64,000 nt of DNA from assembly GCF_947090775.1 (NCBI RefSeq), contig NZ_OX352321.1, positions 3,782,001-3,846,000 of the forward strand. Reading direction: 5' to 3'. Shown here in pieces: positions 14,468-22,806 of the stretch. The notes under the pieces are model-generated. The model was not told the origin of the DNA. It saw nothing but the letters and a program-made list of their open reading frames with translations, and made no database searches. Within the stretch, counting starts at the first letter, position 1. Each line of letters starts with the position of its first letter. The translations under genes were made by a program, and so were the position numbers. The DNA comes from Pseudarthrobacter sp. MM222 (GTDB lineage: Bacteria; Actinomycetota; Actinomycetes; Actinomycetales; Micrococcaceae).

Positions 14468-16063
14468 CTACTTGTAGTGGCCGGCACCGCCGACTCTGAG
14501 GTTCGTGGGCAGGTAGCCGAACGGACCGAGGCCGTTCTGCCCGAAGCTGCGGTCAACCGCGGAAACACCGTTGCGGAAGTTGATCTTCACCGTGGGCGAG
14601 AGGGACCCACCGCGGACACCGTTGACGTTGTCGATGAAGGACTGCACCAGGCCGCCGGGCTGGACGTAGTGCGAGTAGGCCTGGAACTGGCGGCCGTTCT
14701 GGCGGGGATCGGGACCCTCGGGCGCATTAGCTGGCATGTTCAGGTCCGTGGGGGATGCCAAAGCCAGGCCGCTGTTATTCATGGGCTGGTAGTCGGAACG
14801 GACACCGTCACCGGCGAAGCCGTAGACGCCGTCCGGGCCGCGCATCCCGTCAGCGTACGTGAACTGGTGGCTGATGGTGAACAGGTAGTACTTGTTCTTG
14901 CCGTCCTCGTTCTGGATGAAGATCTGCGGACGCTCGGTCTGGTCGTTGACGCAGTTGGCGGACAGGATCGGCGGCAGGAACGACCACTTGGTGAGGTCCT
15001 TGTTGTCCGCGACGGCCAGACCGACATTGGCAGTCTGGAACCAGGAACCAGTGCTGTTGACCTGCTCAAGTGTCTCGGCATTCGGATCGCCGGGCCGGTA
15101 GCCCAGATCCTCATCCTTGCACTTGTAGTCGCCGCGGGTGCCCCCGGTGTTGCCTTCGAAGACCATAAAGGTCTTGCCCGGGTGCGCCGGGTCCGCAAAC
15201 GTATACGGGTCACGGAAGGCGAAGCCCGGGTTCTGGGCCTTGTTCTGGTACATGACGCCGTCCGGCTCGAGGAGCTTGGTGTGCTCGAAGCCGTCGAAGG
15301 TCACGCCGTTCTTGTCGGCATGGATGTTGCCCAGTGCTTTGGCAATCACGGCATCCGGGGCGATTCCGCCGCCGCCGGCGTTGCGCTCGGCGACGTCGAA
15401 GAACGTGGTTGCGGTGTAGAACACGTTGATCTTGTTGCCCTGCATAAGGCGAGTGGAACCGGACCATTCGGTGTTGCCGATGGAGGTGTTGGGCAGGAAC
15501 AGGTGTCCGCCGTAGTTCCACTTGTCCTTGGCCGGGTCAGCGTTGGTCTTCCTGAAGAAGTAGCCGATCCGGGCGTTCCAGTGCCGCTGGTCGAAGCCGT
15601 AGCCGGCCTTCCGGTCAGCGACGAGTGAGAAGATGACGTCCCAGCCCTTGTAACTGATCTGGTTCGCCTTCTCGTCGGTCAGGGACCAGGTGTCCCAAAC
15701 CCACACATCGTCGTTCATGGCCGGGAAGTCCTCGGGGATCTCCGGCATGGTGACGCTCGGGCTCATGGAGTTCTGGCCAGGGGCCCCGGTTGTGCTGCTC
15801 TGCGCCATGATCTGCTTGGCGTCCGCACGCGTCCACTTGGAGGTGAACGCCGCGGCCGGATCGAACGCCTGCTGGGTGTGCTTCGTGGGCAGGGGGAAGC
15901 CGGGCGCCGGAGCGGGCATCTGCCCGCCGCTCGGCGGATCCGACGGCGTGTTTGCCTGCGCGGACGGAACGGAAAGGAAAACGGAGGCCGCCACGGCCGC
16001 CGCCAGGGCGGCGGCGACAGAACGCCACCGCAGCTTCCGGGGTGTATTGGGGTGCTCGTGCAT
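14468..16063 (-). CDS. Secreted levansucrase (GH68)
   Basis: The 531-residue enzyme has a Sec signal peptide (1-38, ending SAQA) and the GH68 propeller. The nucleophile is Asp123 in VWDTW, the transition-state stabiliser is the Asp of FRDPYTF, and the acid/base is the Glu of TERPQIF. It splits sucrose and transfers fructosyl units to growing levan or to water. I chose the ATG at 16063, which starts the signal peptide and has AGAAGAG upstream, over an open frame reaching 16453. Beside levanases and a fructose importer it completes a make-and-use levan cycle. The long upstream region holds two dyad operators, so it is probably controlled separately from the levanase. Confidence 0.95.
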   Translation of the reverse strand: MHEHPNTPRKLRWRSVAAALAAAVAASVFLSVPSAQANTPSDPPSGGQMPAPAPGFPLPTKHTQQAFDPAAAFTSKWTRADAKQIMAQSSTTGAPGQNSMSPSVTMPEIPEDFPAMNDDVWVWDTWSLTDEKANQISYKGWDVIFSLVADRKAGYGFDQRHWNARIGYFFRKTNADPAKDKWNYGGHLFLPNTSIGNTEWSGSTRLMQGNKINVFYTATTFFDVAERNAGGGGIAPDAVIAKALGNIHADKNGVTFDGFEHTKLLEPDGVMYQNKAQNPGFAFRDPYTFADPAHPGKTFMVFEGNTGGTRGDYKCKDEDLGYRPGDPNAETLEQVNSTGSWFQTANVGLAVADNKDLTKWSFLPPILSANCVNDQTERPQIFIQNEDGKNKYYLFTISHQFTYADGMRGPDGVYGFAGDGVRSDYQPMNNSGLALASPTDLNMPANAPEGPDPRQNGRQFQAYSHYVQPGGLVQSFIDNVNGVRGGSLSPTVKINFRNGVSAVDRSFGQNGLGPFGYLPTNLRVGGAGHYK

Positions 16064-16317
16064 TGTTGCTCTTCTCGCGGAGTTGAGACCATTCGTGGAA
16101 GACGGGCATATGCCCTGGTCCCCCGAAACTCCGACAATCCCAACGACACCACAGGCGTCATCGAGGACGCCTTCGTGTCGAGGGGACGGGACCTGGGTAG
16201 GGCCCCGAATGGCAGCCGGGGAATGTTGCGGCCCGGCGCCGGGAATCACGTTAGGCAGGCTTCGCTGGGTTACCAAACCCTGCGTCGGGCGCCGGCAGCC
16301 GAGTGCCGCCGTCCGAG

Positions 16318-16331
16318 TGTAAGCGCTTGCA
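16318..16331. promoter_or_regulatory. LacI-type operator upstream of levansucrase
   Basis: TGTAAGCGCTTGCA, 13 of 14 bases symmetric-compatible with the common LacI-family consensus TGTAAGCGCTTACA. It lies 255 bp before the levansucrase ATG. None of the other operators in the window shares this sequence, so the regulator is unknown. Confidence 0.6.
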
Positions 16332-16407
16332 TTAACGTCGGCGCGCGCGTGCCACGGCAGAGAAATCCAGTCAAATGTTGCGGGGGCTACCGCAAAAAAG
16401 ATGGGAA

Positions 16408-16421
16408 TTACCCGTGGGTAA
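16408..16421. promoter_or_regulatory. Dyad operator candidate upstream of levansucrase
   Basis: TTACCCGTGGGTAA, two perfect 6-bp arms with a 2-bp centre, 77 bp upstream of the other operator. Confidence 0.4.
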
Positions 16422-16619
16422 ACCCAAGTGTTGCTGGTTGGTCGCCTGCTCATTCGGAACCGTAGCCATCCGGCATGGCCCGGTAACTGGCCGTCCGCAG
16501 ACCGACGACTCCAGCGCCTCGCGGTTTCAGGCTGGCCCTATCTAATTCGAGTGCCACCGCACGCTCCAGCAGGCATAAGCTAATACCAGAACGTCTCTTC
16601 CAGCGCCGGGAAAGTCATC

Positions 16620-16949
16620 ATGGACTCTGAAACCGCCGATGTGATCGGTCATGATGTCACCACCATCACCTGCGTGTGCGGCAACACCGTCAGCAAGGAC
16701 GGGTTGATTCAGGCCAACGCACAAGGCGTCCCCGTCTACATCGCAGACAACAGCCCGGTCCCCGCCGAGCTGGCGAAATGGCCTGCGGATGAGGATCTCT
16801 ACACCCTGTGTCCCTCATGCGGCCGCGTTTACCGTGACTCCGTCATCGAGGAAACAGGGACCGCGCCCGTTGCTTTCCGGGTCGACGTCACCGCAGGCCC
16901 GTTTGCCGAGGCCATCAGAGTCCACTGGAACCTCAGCGCCCAGGAATGA
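16620..16949 (+). CDS. Small hypothetical protein with zinc-ribbon-like cysteines
   Basis: The 109-residue protein contains a CVCGN motif near residue 18 and CPSCGRVY near residue 64, a spacing and context typical of a zinc-binding ribbon or knuckle, with an Asp/Glu-rich linker between. The N-terminus TADVIGHDVTTITC and C-terminus match no named family I know. The start ATG follows GGGAAAG at a workable distance. It faces the MFS gene across a bidirectional hairpin and has no obvious operon partner. It is probably a cytoplasmic metal-binding protein; the role is unknown. Confidence 0.6.
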   Translation: MDSETADVIGHDVTTITCVCGNTVSKDGLIQANAQGVPVYIADNSPVPAELAKWPADEDLYTLCPSCGRVYRDSVIEETGTAPVAFRVDVTAGPFAEAIRVHWNLSAQE

Positions 16950-16962
16950 ATTTGGTGCGGGC

Positions 16963-16988
16963 ACGACGGCGGGACCTCCCGCCGTCGT
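16963..16988. terminator. Bidirectional terminator hairpin, copy 1
   Basis: ACGACGGCGGGA-CC-TCCCGCCGTCGT, a perfect 12-bp stem with a 2-nt spacer, between convergent genes. The same core recurs at 19266-19299. Confidence 0.7.
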
Positions 16989-17019
16989 CTGCTACAGGGG
17001 TAAGGGCAACCATTCCTGA

Positions 17020-18456
17020 TCACCCCCGCGCGGCGGCAGGGACCTGTTGGACACTCTTTGTGGCGGGCATCGCGATAACGGCGACGACGGTGAGTACGGC
17101 ACTGATCAGAACGGCCAGGAACACGGCGGCGGAGGCCGACACGATTGTATGGGGATCCGTGTCGCCGTTCGGGGTGCCTGCGTAGACGGCGTTGGCTATC
17201 GCCCCGAAAACGGCGACGCCGATGGCGCTGCCGATCGATCGCGCGAAAAGGTTGGTGCCGGTGACCACGCCGCGCTCGTTCCATTCGACGCTCGTCTGGG
17301 CTGCAATGAGGGTCGGGGTCGCCACGAGCCCGAGTCCCAGCCCAACGATGAAGCAACTGCCGGCGGCTAACGCAATGCTGGGGAAGGCGGCGGTGAAGGC
17401 GAGTACTCCTGCGCCAATGACGGTGACCGTGATCCCGATCAGGGCGGTCCGCCGGAACCCGATTCGAAGGTACAGGCGGCCCGATTGGGATGCGCTGATC
17501 GGCCAGCCGATTGTGAGCGCCGCCAGGGCGAGCCCCGCCAGAATCGGGGAGGTGGAGAGTGCTCCCTCGAGGAACGTGGGAACGTAAGAAGTGAGGCCCA
17601 GCATGACGGCTCCGACGCCGAAGGAAATCATCGCCGTCGTCCCCAGCAGCCGGCGGGACGCAACCCACGGCGGCAGGACCGGCTCCGCTGCCCTCCGCTC
17701 GACGAGGATGAACGCGGCGAACAAAACCGCACCGCCTGCGAACACTGCGTAGCTGATGGCGGAGTTCCAGGCCCAGCCCTGACCGCCCTCGAGGGCCCCG
17801 AGGATGAGCAGGGTCAGGGAGACCGTCAGCAGCCCCGCCCCCAGATAGTCGACCCGGTGCTCTACGCGCTCGATATTCTCGTGGAACGACCGGACCAGCA
17901 TCCACCCTGCCACCAGGCACAGCGGGATGTTCACGAGGAAAATGCCGCGCCAGATGCCGAGTGAGGCAAACACTCCCCCGAGCGTCGGGCCCACCACCGA
18001 GGAGATGGCCCACACGCTCGCAAGGTAGCCCTGCACTTTTGAGCGCTCCGTCAGCGTGTAGATATCGCCGGCGATGGTGATGGCCATCGGCTGGACCGCT
18101 CCGGCGCCAAGGCCCTGCACCACGCGGAAGGCGATGAGGGCCGGCATGCTCCAGGCGACTCCACAGAGGATCGAGCCGAGCAGGAACAGGCCGATTCCGA
18201 GGAGCATGATGGGTTTGCGACCGATAGTGTCGGAGAGCTTCGCGTAGACAGGAACGGACACTGCCTGCGCCAGCAGGTACGCGGAGAAAAGCCACGGGAA
18301 CGATGTGAACCCGCCTATTTCGTCCACGATGGAAGGCACCGCTGTCGCCACAACCGTGGCATCGATCGCCACCAGTCCCGTGGAGAGCATCAGGGCAATC
18401 AGGACCGGCCCGCGCTTGGACCGGAAGCCGACTCCCTCAGTATGCGTTGTAGTCAC
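17020..18456 (-). CDS. MFS multidrug efflux transporter (DHA2/EmrB-QacA type)
   Basis: The 478-residue membrane protein has about 14 transmembrane segments and the drug:H+ antiporter motifs: motif D1-like IDATVVATAVPSI, motif A LSDTIGRKPIMLLG and motif C GPTLGGVFASLG. It should expel hydrophobic drugs or toxic compounds using the proton gradient. It is transcribed divergently from a PadR-family regulator (18643), with an operator-like dyad in between, the standard layout of a PadR-controlled efflux pump. The start is GTG with only a weak Shine-Dalgarno. The substrate cannot be told from sequence. Confidence 0.92.
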   Translation of the reverse strand: MTTTHTEGVGFRSKRGPVLIALMLSTGLVAIDATVVATAVPSIVDEIGGFTSFPWLFSAYLLAQAVSVPVYAKLSDTIGRKPIMLLGIGLFLLGSILCGVAWSMPALIAFRVVQGLGAGAVQPMAITIAGDIYTLTERSKVQGYLASVWAISSVVGPTLGGVFASLGIWRGIFLVNIPLCLVAGWMLVRSFHENIERVEHRVDYLGAGLLTVSLTLLILGALEGGQGWAWNSAISYAVFAGGAVLFAAFILVERRAAEPVLPPWVASRRLLGTTAMISFGVGAVMLGLTSYVPTFLEGALSTSPILAGLALAALTIGWPISASQSGRLYLRIGFRRTALIGITVTVIGAGVLAFTAAFPSIALAAGSCFIVGLGLGLVATPTLIAAQTSVEWNERGVVTGTNLFARSIGSAIGVAVFGAIANAVYAGTPNGDTDPHTIVSASAAVFLAVLISAVLTVVAVIAMPATKSVQQVPAAARG

Positions 18457-18588
18457 GTTGTCTCATTCCCATCGGCGTTCAAAACGCGTTGCCGGCAAAA
18501 CGGTTCCTGCTCCGACTGCATAACTGCACCCTCCCCCGAATTAGTCCCCGACCCTTGACCGCCGATATTCGCCGATATATCGTTAACT

Positions 18589-18608
18589 ATCGCCGAAGGT
18601 TCGGCGAT
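18589..18608. promoter_or_regulatory. PadR operator candidate between the efflux pump and regulator
   Basis: ATCGCCGAA-GG-TTCGGCGAT, perfect 9-bp arms, with further CGCCGATAT repeats just upstream (18570-18580). It lies 35 bp before the PadR start. Confidence 0.65.
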
Positions 18609-18642
18609 TAAAGGAAACACCGAAAGGAAGGACGATGCCAGC

Positions 18643-19242
18643 ATGAAAGGCATGCACGACGAAGTCACACACGGCGGCCCCGCTCTGGGGCCTTTCGGTC
18701 GCGGCAGAAACCGCCGCGGACCCCACGGACACGGCGGTTTCGGGCCCGGCCGCGGGTTTGGACCCGGGTTCGGGCCGGGGTTCGGCCCCGGGTTTGGTCC
18801 CGGCGGTTCACGCCGGGCGAGCAGGGGCGACGTCCGTTCGGCTATTCTCTCCCTCTTGGCCGAATCACCGTCCAACGGCTACGGCCTGATTAAGGCCATT
18901 GCTGAGAGGACGTCTGGAGCCTGGCGTCCGAGCCCGGGCTCCGTTTACCCGACGCTTCAGCAGCTCGTTGATGAAGAACTCATCGCGCCTGTTGGGGACG
19001 GTCGGCGCACGGAGTTCACACTCACCGACGCAGGCAGGGCCTACGTGGCCGATAATGCCGAGGAGCTCGGGAACGCGTGGAACACCCCGCAGGGATCCGG
19101 TCCGGCGTTCCATGAAAGCGTGGGAAAGCTCATGGGGGTCATCCACCAGTTCCGCTTCTCAGCTACCGAGGAACAACGCAAGGCGGCGATGGAAAAAATC
19201 GATGAAACCCGCCGCGCGCTGTATCAGATCCTCGCCGACTAG
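18643..19242 (+). CDS. PadR-family transcriptional regulator with Gly-rich N-terminal repeats
   Basis: The 199-residue protein has a winged-helix PadR domain at about residues 60-130 (ILSLLAESPSNGYGLIKAI, then GSVYPTLQQLVDEELI and RRTEFTLTDAGRAYV) and a C-terminal dimerisation helix. It is preceded by about 58 unusual residues rich in Gly, Pro, Phe, His and Arg, including four GPGF units in tandem. It most likely represses the divergent MFS pump and itself until a ligand binds. The ATG at 18643 is preceded by GGAAGG; an ATG at 18635 is out of frame. The Gly-rich tail may be disordered or bind nucleic acid or metal; this is inference. Confidence 0.88.
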   Translation: MKGMHDEVTHGGPALGPFGRGRNRRGPHGHGGFGPGRGFGPGFGPGFGPGFGPGGSRRASRGDVRSAILSLLAESPSNGYGLIKAIAERTSGAWRPSPGSVYPTLQQLVDEELIAPVGDGRRTEFTLTDAGRAYVADNAEELGNAWNTPQGSGPAFHESVGKLMGVIHQFRFSATEEQRKAAMEKIDETRRALYQILAD

Positions 19243-19265
19243 CACCTGCGTGATGATCCTGGTGA

Positions 19266-19299
19266 GCGGACGACGGCGGGACCTCCCGCCGTCGTCCGC
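19266..19299. terminator. Bidirectional terminator hairpin, copy 2
   Basis: GCGGACGACGGCGGGA pairs with its exact complement across CC (16-bp stem). It lies between the convergent PadR and GH51 genes and shares its inner 12 bp with the hairpin at 16963-16988. Confidence 0.75.
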
Positions 19300-19337
19300 C
19301 TAAAGCTGCCGCGGCTTAAAGCTTTGCGGGCAACTGG

Positions 19338-20876
19338 TTAGTTTTTGACGACTTCCAGCTCAATCACAGCCCAGGACAGCGCCGGCAGCGTCGCCCGGAG
19401 TTCGGAGCCGCTCGCCTTCGCCCCTTCCAGCGGCTTGAGGCCTACCTGGTCCGGACTGCCTTGGGTGTTGACGGTGAAACGGTTCCCGCCTTCGGGGATT
19501 TCAAGGACCTCCGCGCGGAGCACCTGACGGGCATCAAACCCGCGCAGTGCGACTTCAATATCAGCAGCTTCCTCGAGGCCGCGGTTTGCGAAGAACAGCG
19601 CCACGCGGCCCGTTTCCTCGTTCCACGTCGCACTGACATCCACGAGATCCGTGCCGCCGAAGCGGGCATTTTCGTACTTGTCCGAGTCCACGGACAGGCG
19701 CAGGATCTGGCCTTTCGCCAATTCGGCCATGCGCGCGAAGGGGTGGAAGATGGTCTGCCGCCAGGCCGGGCCGTTTTCCTCGCTGAGGATCGGGGCGATG
19801 ACGTTGACCAGCTGCGCCTGATTGGCGATCTTGACCCGGTCGCCGTGGCGGAGCAGCGAGTTGAGCAGGGTACCCACGACGACGGCATCCGTCACGTTGT
19901 ACTTGTCCTCAATGACCCTGGGGTGCTCACGCCAGCCGGCCTTGGCCACCTGGTGCGGCTGGTCCTCGGTATCGAGGCCGCGCTGGTACCAGACGTTCCA
20001 CTCGTCGAAGGACAAGTTGATGTGCTTCTTGTGCTTACCCTTCGCGCGGACGGCATCGGCAGTTGCGATGACTGATTCGATGAAATAATCGGTGTCCACT
20101 GCGCTGGCGAGGAAGCTGCCGACGTCGCCCTCCTGCTCCTGGTAGTAGGCATGCAGCGAGACGTAATCCACTTCCTCGTAGGCGTGGGTCAGCACTGTCT
20201 GTTCCCATGCTCCGAACGTGGGCATACCGGAGTTGGAGCTTCCGCAGGCCACAAGTTCGATGTCCGGGTCCACGAACCGCATCGCCTTGCCGGCTTCCTG
20301 GGCCAGCCGGCCGTACTCATCCGCGGTTTTGTGGCCGATCTGCCAGGGTCCGTCCATTTCATTGCCGAGGCACCAGAGCTTGATGTTGAACGGGTCCTTG
20401 TGCCCGTTCCTGGCGCGCAGGTCCGAAAGGTAGGTTCCTCCGGGATGGTTGGCGTACTCCACGATCTCACGCGCCGCGTCCACTCCCCTGGTACCCAGGT
20501 TGATGGCTTCCATGATTTCGGTCCCCGCCTGGCGGGACCAGTCCACGAACTCGTGCAGTCCGAAGGCATTCGTCTCCAGGGTGTGCCAGGCGCCGTCGAG
20601 CCGCCGGGGGCGGTTTTCCCGGGGACCCACCCCGTCTTCCCAGTTGTAGCCGGACACGAAATTGCCGCCGGGGTAGCGGATGACGGTGGCCCCGAGTTCC
20701 TTGACGAGCTTGAGCACGTCCTGGCGGAAACCGCTCTCGTCCGCCTCCGGGTGGCCCGGCTCGTAGATTCCGGTGTAAACGCAGCGGCCCATGTGCTCAA
20801 CGAAGGAGCCAAAAAGGCGGCGGGGCACTTCCCCGATGGTGAAGTCTCGGTCCAGGGTGATTCGTGCGCGGGACAT
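19338..20876 (-). CDS. Alpha-L-arabinofuranosidase (GH51)
   Basis: The 512-residue enzyme matches GH51 along its length: RLFGSFVEHMGRCVYTGIYEP at the start, RYPGGNFVSGYNWEDGVGP, the acid/base Glu in LGNEMDGPW (about residue 174) and the nucleophile Glu in SFDEWNVWY (about residue 294), then the C-terminal beta-sandwich. It has no signal peptide and acts in the cytoplasm, releasing arabinose from imported arabino-oligosaccharides. The ATG is preceded by AAAGGAG. It is the last gene of an SBP-permease-permease-GH51 operon starting at 24141, under the LacI regulator at 24339. Confidence 0.95.
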   Translation of the reverse strand: MSRARITLDRDFTIGEVPRRLFGSFVEHMGRCVYTGIYEPGHPEADESGFRQDVLKLVKELGATVIRYPGGNFVSGYNWEDGVGPRENRPRRLDGAWHTLETNAFGLHEFVDWSRQAGTEIMEAINLGTRGVDAAREIVEYANHPGGTYLSDLRARNGHKDPFNIKLWCLGNEMDGPWQIGHKTADEYGRLAQEAGKAMRFVDPDIELVACGSSNSGMPTFGAWEQTVLTHAYEEVDYVSLHAYYQEQEGDVGSFLASAVDTDYFIESVIATADAVRAKGKHKKHINLSFDEWNVWYQRGLDTEDQPHQVAKAGWREHPRVIEDKYNVTDAVVVGTLLNSLLRHGDRVKIANQAQLVNVIAPILSEENGPAWRQTIFHPFARMAELAKGQILRLSVDSDKYENARFGGTDLVDVSATWNEETGRVALFFANRGLEEAADIEVALRGFDARQVLRAEVLEIPEGGNRFTVNTQGSPDQVGLKPLEGAKASGSELRATLPALSWAVIELEVVKN

Positions 20877-20925
20877 GTGGGATATCTCCTTTTGGTTGAA
20901 CAGGTTCGTTGGAAGTGATCAAGGC

Positions 20926-21822
20926 TTAGGTGCCGGCGAGGCCGGTGGTCGCAACGCCCTTGATGATCTGGCGCTGGAAGAACAGGAAGACCAGGATGAG
21001 CGGCAAGGCCGCGAGCAGTGCGGAGGCCATGTTTTGCGCGTACTGGATGCCGTAGGCGCTCTTGATGGTCTGCAGCCCCACCGGAAGGGTCAGGATGGAC
21101 CCGTCGTTCGTGGAGATGAAGGGCCACAGGAAGTTGTTCCACGCGCTGATGAAAACGCAGATCGCGACGGCGGCGAGGATGGGGCGCGAGAGCGGCAGGA
21201 TGATCCGGAGGAAGATCCGCATCCGGCTGGCACCATCCATCACCGCAGCTTCCTCGAGTTCACGCGGAATCTGATCAAAGAACTTTTTGAGCACAAACAC
21301 CATGGCGGGGTGGATGACCTGGGGCAGGATGACGGCCCAGGCGGTGTCGATCATGTGAAGCGTCACCATTTGGTAAAACAGTGGAATCATCAGCACTGGC
21401 GGCGGGATGATGATCGAGGCGATGATCACCGTCATCAGGACCTTTTTGCCGCGGAAGTCGATGCGGGACAGGGCGTAGGCGACCAGCGCTGAGATGACCA
21501 GCGTGATCACCGTGATGGCGGCCGAGGTATAGAAGGAATTCCAGGTCCAGAGCGGGATATTGCCGTCCTGGAACACCTTGACGAAAGCGTCCGCTGTAAA
21601 GCCCGACGGCGGGATCCAGCTGACCGTCTTCGCTGCGGCGTCGGTCTCGCTCTTGAAGGCCGTAACCGTGGCCCAGGCGAAGGGAACGAGCCACAGGACT
21701 GCCAGGAACGCCGCGACCGCCGTCACGGCGGCCTTGCCGGCCGTGATCTTCCTGCGGGGTTTACGGACCGCTGCTGGGCTGGCGGCGTGCGGAGCGGGGA
21801 GGGTGAGTGTCTGGGTTGCCAT
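20926..21822 (-). CDS. Carbohydrate ABC transporter permease (MalG-like)
   Basis: The 298-residue protein has six transmembrane segments and the CUT1 cytoplasmic loop motif LEEAAVMDGASRMRIFLRIILP, the contact for the ATPase. It pairs with the MalF-like permease whose stop lies 2 bp before its start. No ATPase gene is present in the operon, so a shared MsiK-type ATPase encoded elsewhere probably energises it, as is usual for actinobacterial CUT1 importers. The substrate is inferred to be an arabinose-containing oligosaccharide from the adjoining GH51. Confidence 0.92.
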   Translation of the reverse strand: MATQTLTLPAPHAASPAAVRKPRRKITAGKAAVTAVAAFLAVLWLVPFAWATVTAFKSETDAAAKTVSWIPPSGFTADAFVKVFQDGNIPLWTWNSFYTSAAITVITLVISALVAYALSRIDFRGKKVLMTVIIASIIIPPPVLMIPLFYQMVTLHMIDTAWAVILPQVIHPAMVFVLKKFFDQIPRELEEAAVMDGASRMRIFLRIILPLSRPILAAVAICVFISAWNNFLWPFISTNDGSILTLPVGLQTIKSAYGIQYAQNMASALLAALPLILVFLFFQRQIIKGVATTGLAGT

Positions 21823-21824
21823 GG

Positions 21825-22778
21825 TTATGCACTCCTGCGGCGCGTGATGACGAACTGCATGACCGAGACGATCACGATCAGCCCGAAGAAAATATAGGAG
21901 ACGGCTGCGGAGTAGCCCAGCCGGTAGCCGGTAAACCCGGTTTCGAAGATGTACTGCACTACCGGCCTGGTGGAACCGCTGGGGCCGCCGGCCGTCATCT
22001 GGTACACCTGATCAAAGATTTTCAGCGACGCCAGTATCTGGAGGAGGACGATCATCACGGTGGTCGGCGCCAGCTGCGGCAGGGTTATGGAGAAGAACTG
22101 TCGCCAGGCTCCGGCCCCGTCCAGCGATGCCGCCTCGTAATGCTGGTGAGGGATGTTCTGCATGGCCGCCAGGTACAACAGAAAGTTGAAGCCGACCGTC
22201 CACCACAGCGTGGCGATGACGACGGCCCACATTGCCACATTCGGGTCGTTCAGCCAGGCCACTCTTGGAAGCCCGATTTTCGACAGGGAGTCGTTGATCA
22301 GCCCCAGCTGCGGGTTGTACATCCAGGTAAAGAAGAGTGAGACAACGGTCGAGGCGAGCAGGTACGGAGCAAAGTAGGAGAGGCGCCAGAGCCATTCCGC
22401 GGGCAACCCGACGCTAAGCAGCGCGGCCATGACCAGGGCAACGATCACCAAGGGCACTGTGCTGATCACCGTGAAGTAGAGCGTGTTGCCTAGGGACCGC
22501 CACATGGCCGAATCGGCCATGGCTTCAGCGTAGTTGGCCAAACCAACCAAGCTGTCGTTGGCGCCGGTGAGGGACTTGCCGGTCAGGCTCATGAAGAGGC
22601 CGTAAAGAATGGGCCAGACGAGGAAGACCAGGAAGAACGCGAGGAAAGGGGCGGCGAAGCCCCAGCCGGTCAGATTCTCCCTGGTTCGACGGGACGGGGT
22701 CGGATTAGGAAGGGGCCGGGCTGGACCGGACGTTGCCGTACGTTCAGCGGCCCGGCGGGATGTTGCTAAGGAACTCAT
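21825..22778 (-). CDS. Carbohydrate ABC transporter permease (MalF-like)
   Basis: The 317-residue protein has a hydrophilic N-terminus of about 35 residues, six transmembrane segments and the loop motif YEAASLDGAGAWRQFFSITLP. It forms the channel together with the MalG-like partner. I chose the ATG at 22778, with AAAGGAG 6 nt upstream, over an open frame to 22916 that would overlap the binding-protein gene. It lies 28 bp after that gene on the same strand. Confidence 0.92.
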   Translation of the reverse strand: MSSLATSRRAAERTATSGPARPLPNPTPSRRTRENLTGWGFAAPFLAFFLVFLVWPILYGLFMSLTGKSLTGANDSLVGLANYAEAMADSAMWRSLGNTLYFTVISTVPLVIVALVMAALLSVGLPAEWLWRLSYFAPYLLASTVVSLFFTWMYNPQLGLINDSLSKIGLPRVAWLNDPNVAMWAVVIATLWWTVGFNFLLYLAAMQNIPHQHYEAASLDGAGAWRQFFSITLPQLAPTTVMIVLLQILASLKIFDQVYQMTAGGPSGSTRPVVQYIFETGFTGYRLGYSAAVSYIFFGLIVIVSVMQFVITRRRSA

Positions 22779-22806
22779 CAGGGACTCCTTTGTCACTCGG
22801 GGTGGC

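Larger units (their letters stand above)
16064..16619. other. 556-bp regulatory region upstream of levansucrase
   Basis: No convincing gene. It holds the levansucrase leader, two operator-like dyads (listed separately) and a second copy of a 17-mer also found at 2832. I could not fix a sigma-70 promoter with confidence. Confidence 0.6.

Noticed and set aside
14477..15628. 383-codon frame opposite levansucrase
   Set aside because: Antisense shadow; the opposite strand encodes all GH68 catalytic motifs.
16829..18295. 488-codon minus-strand frame overlapping the MFS gene in another register
   Set aside because: Arg/Pro/His-rich composition; the MFS frame has transmembrane segments and motifs A and C.
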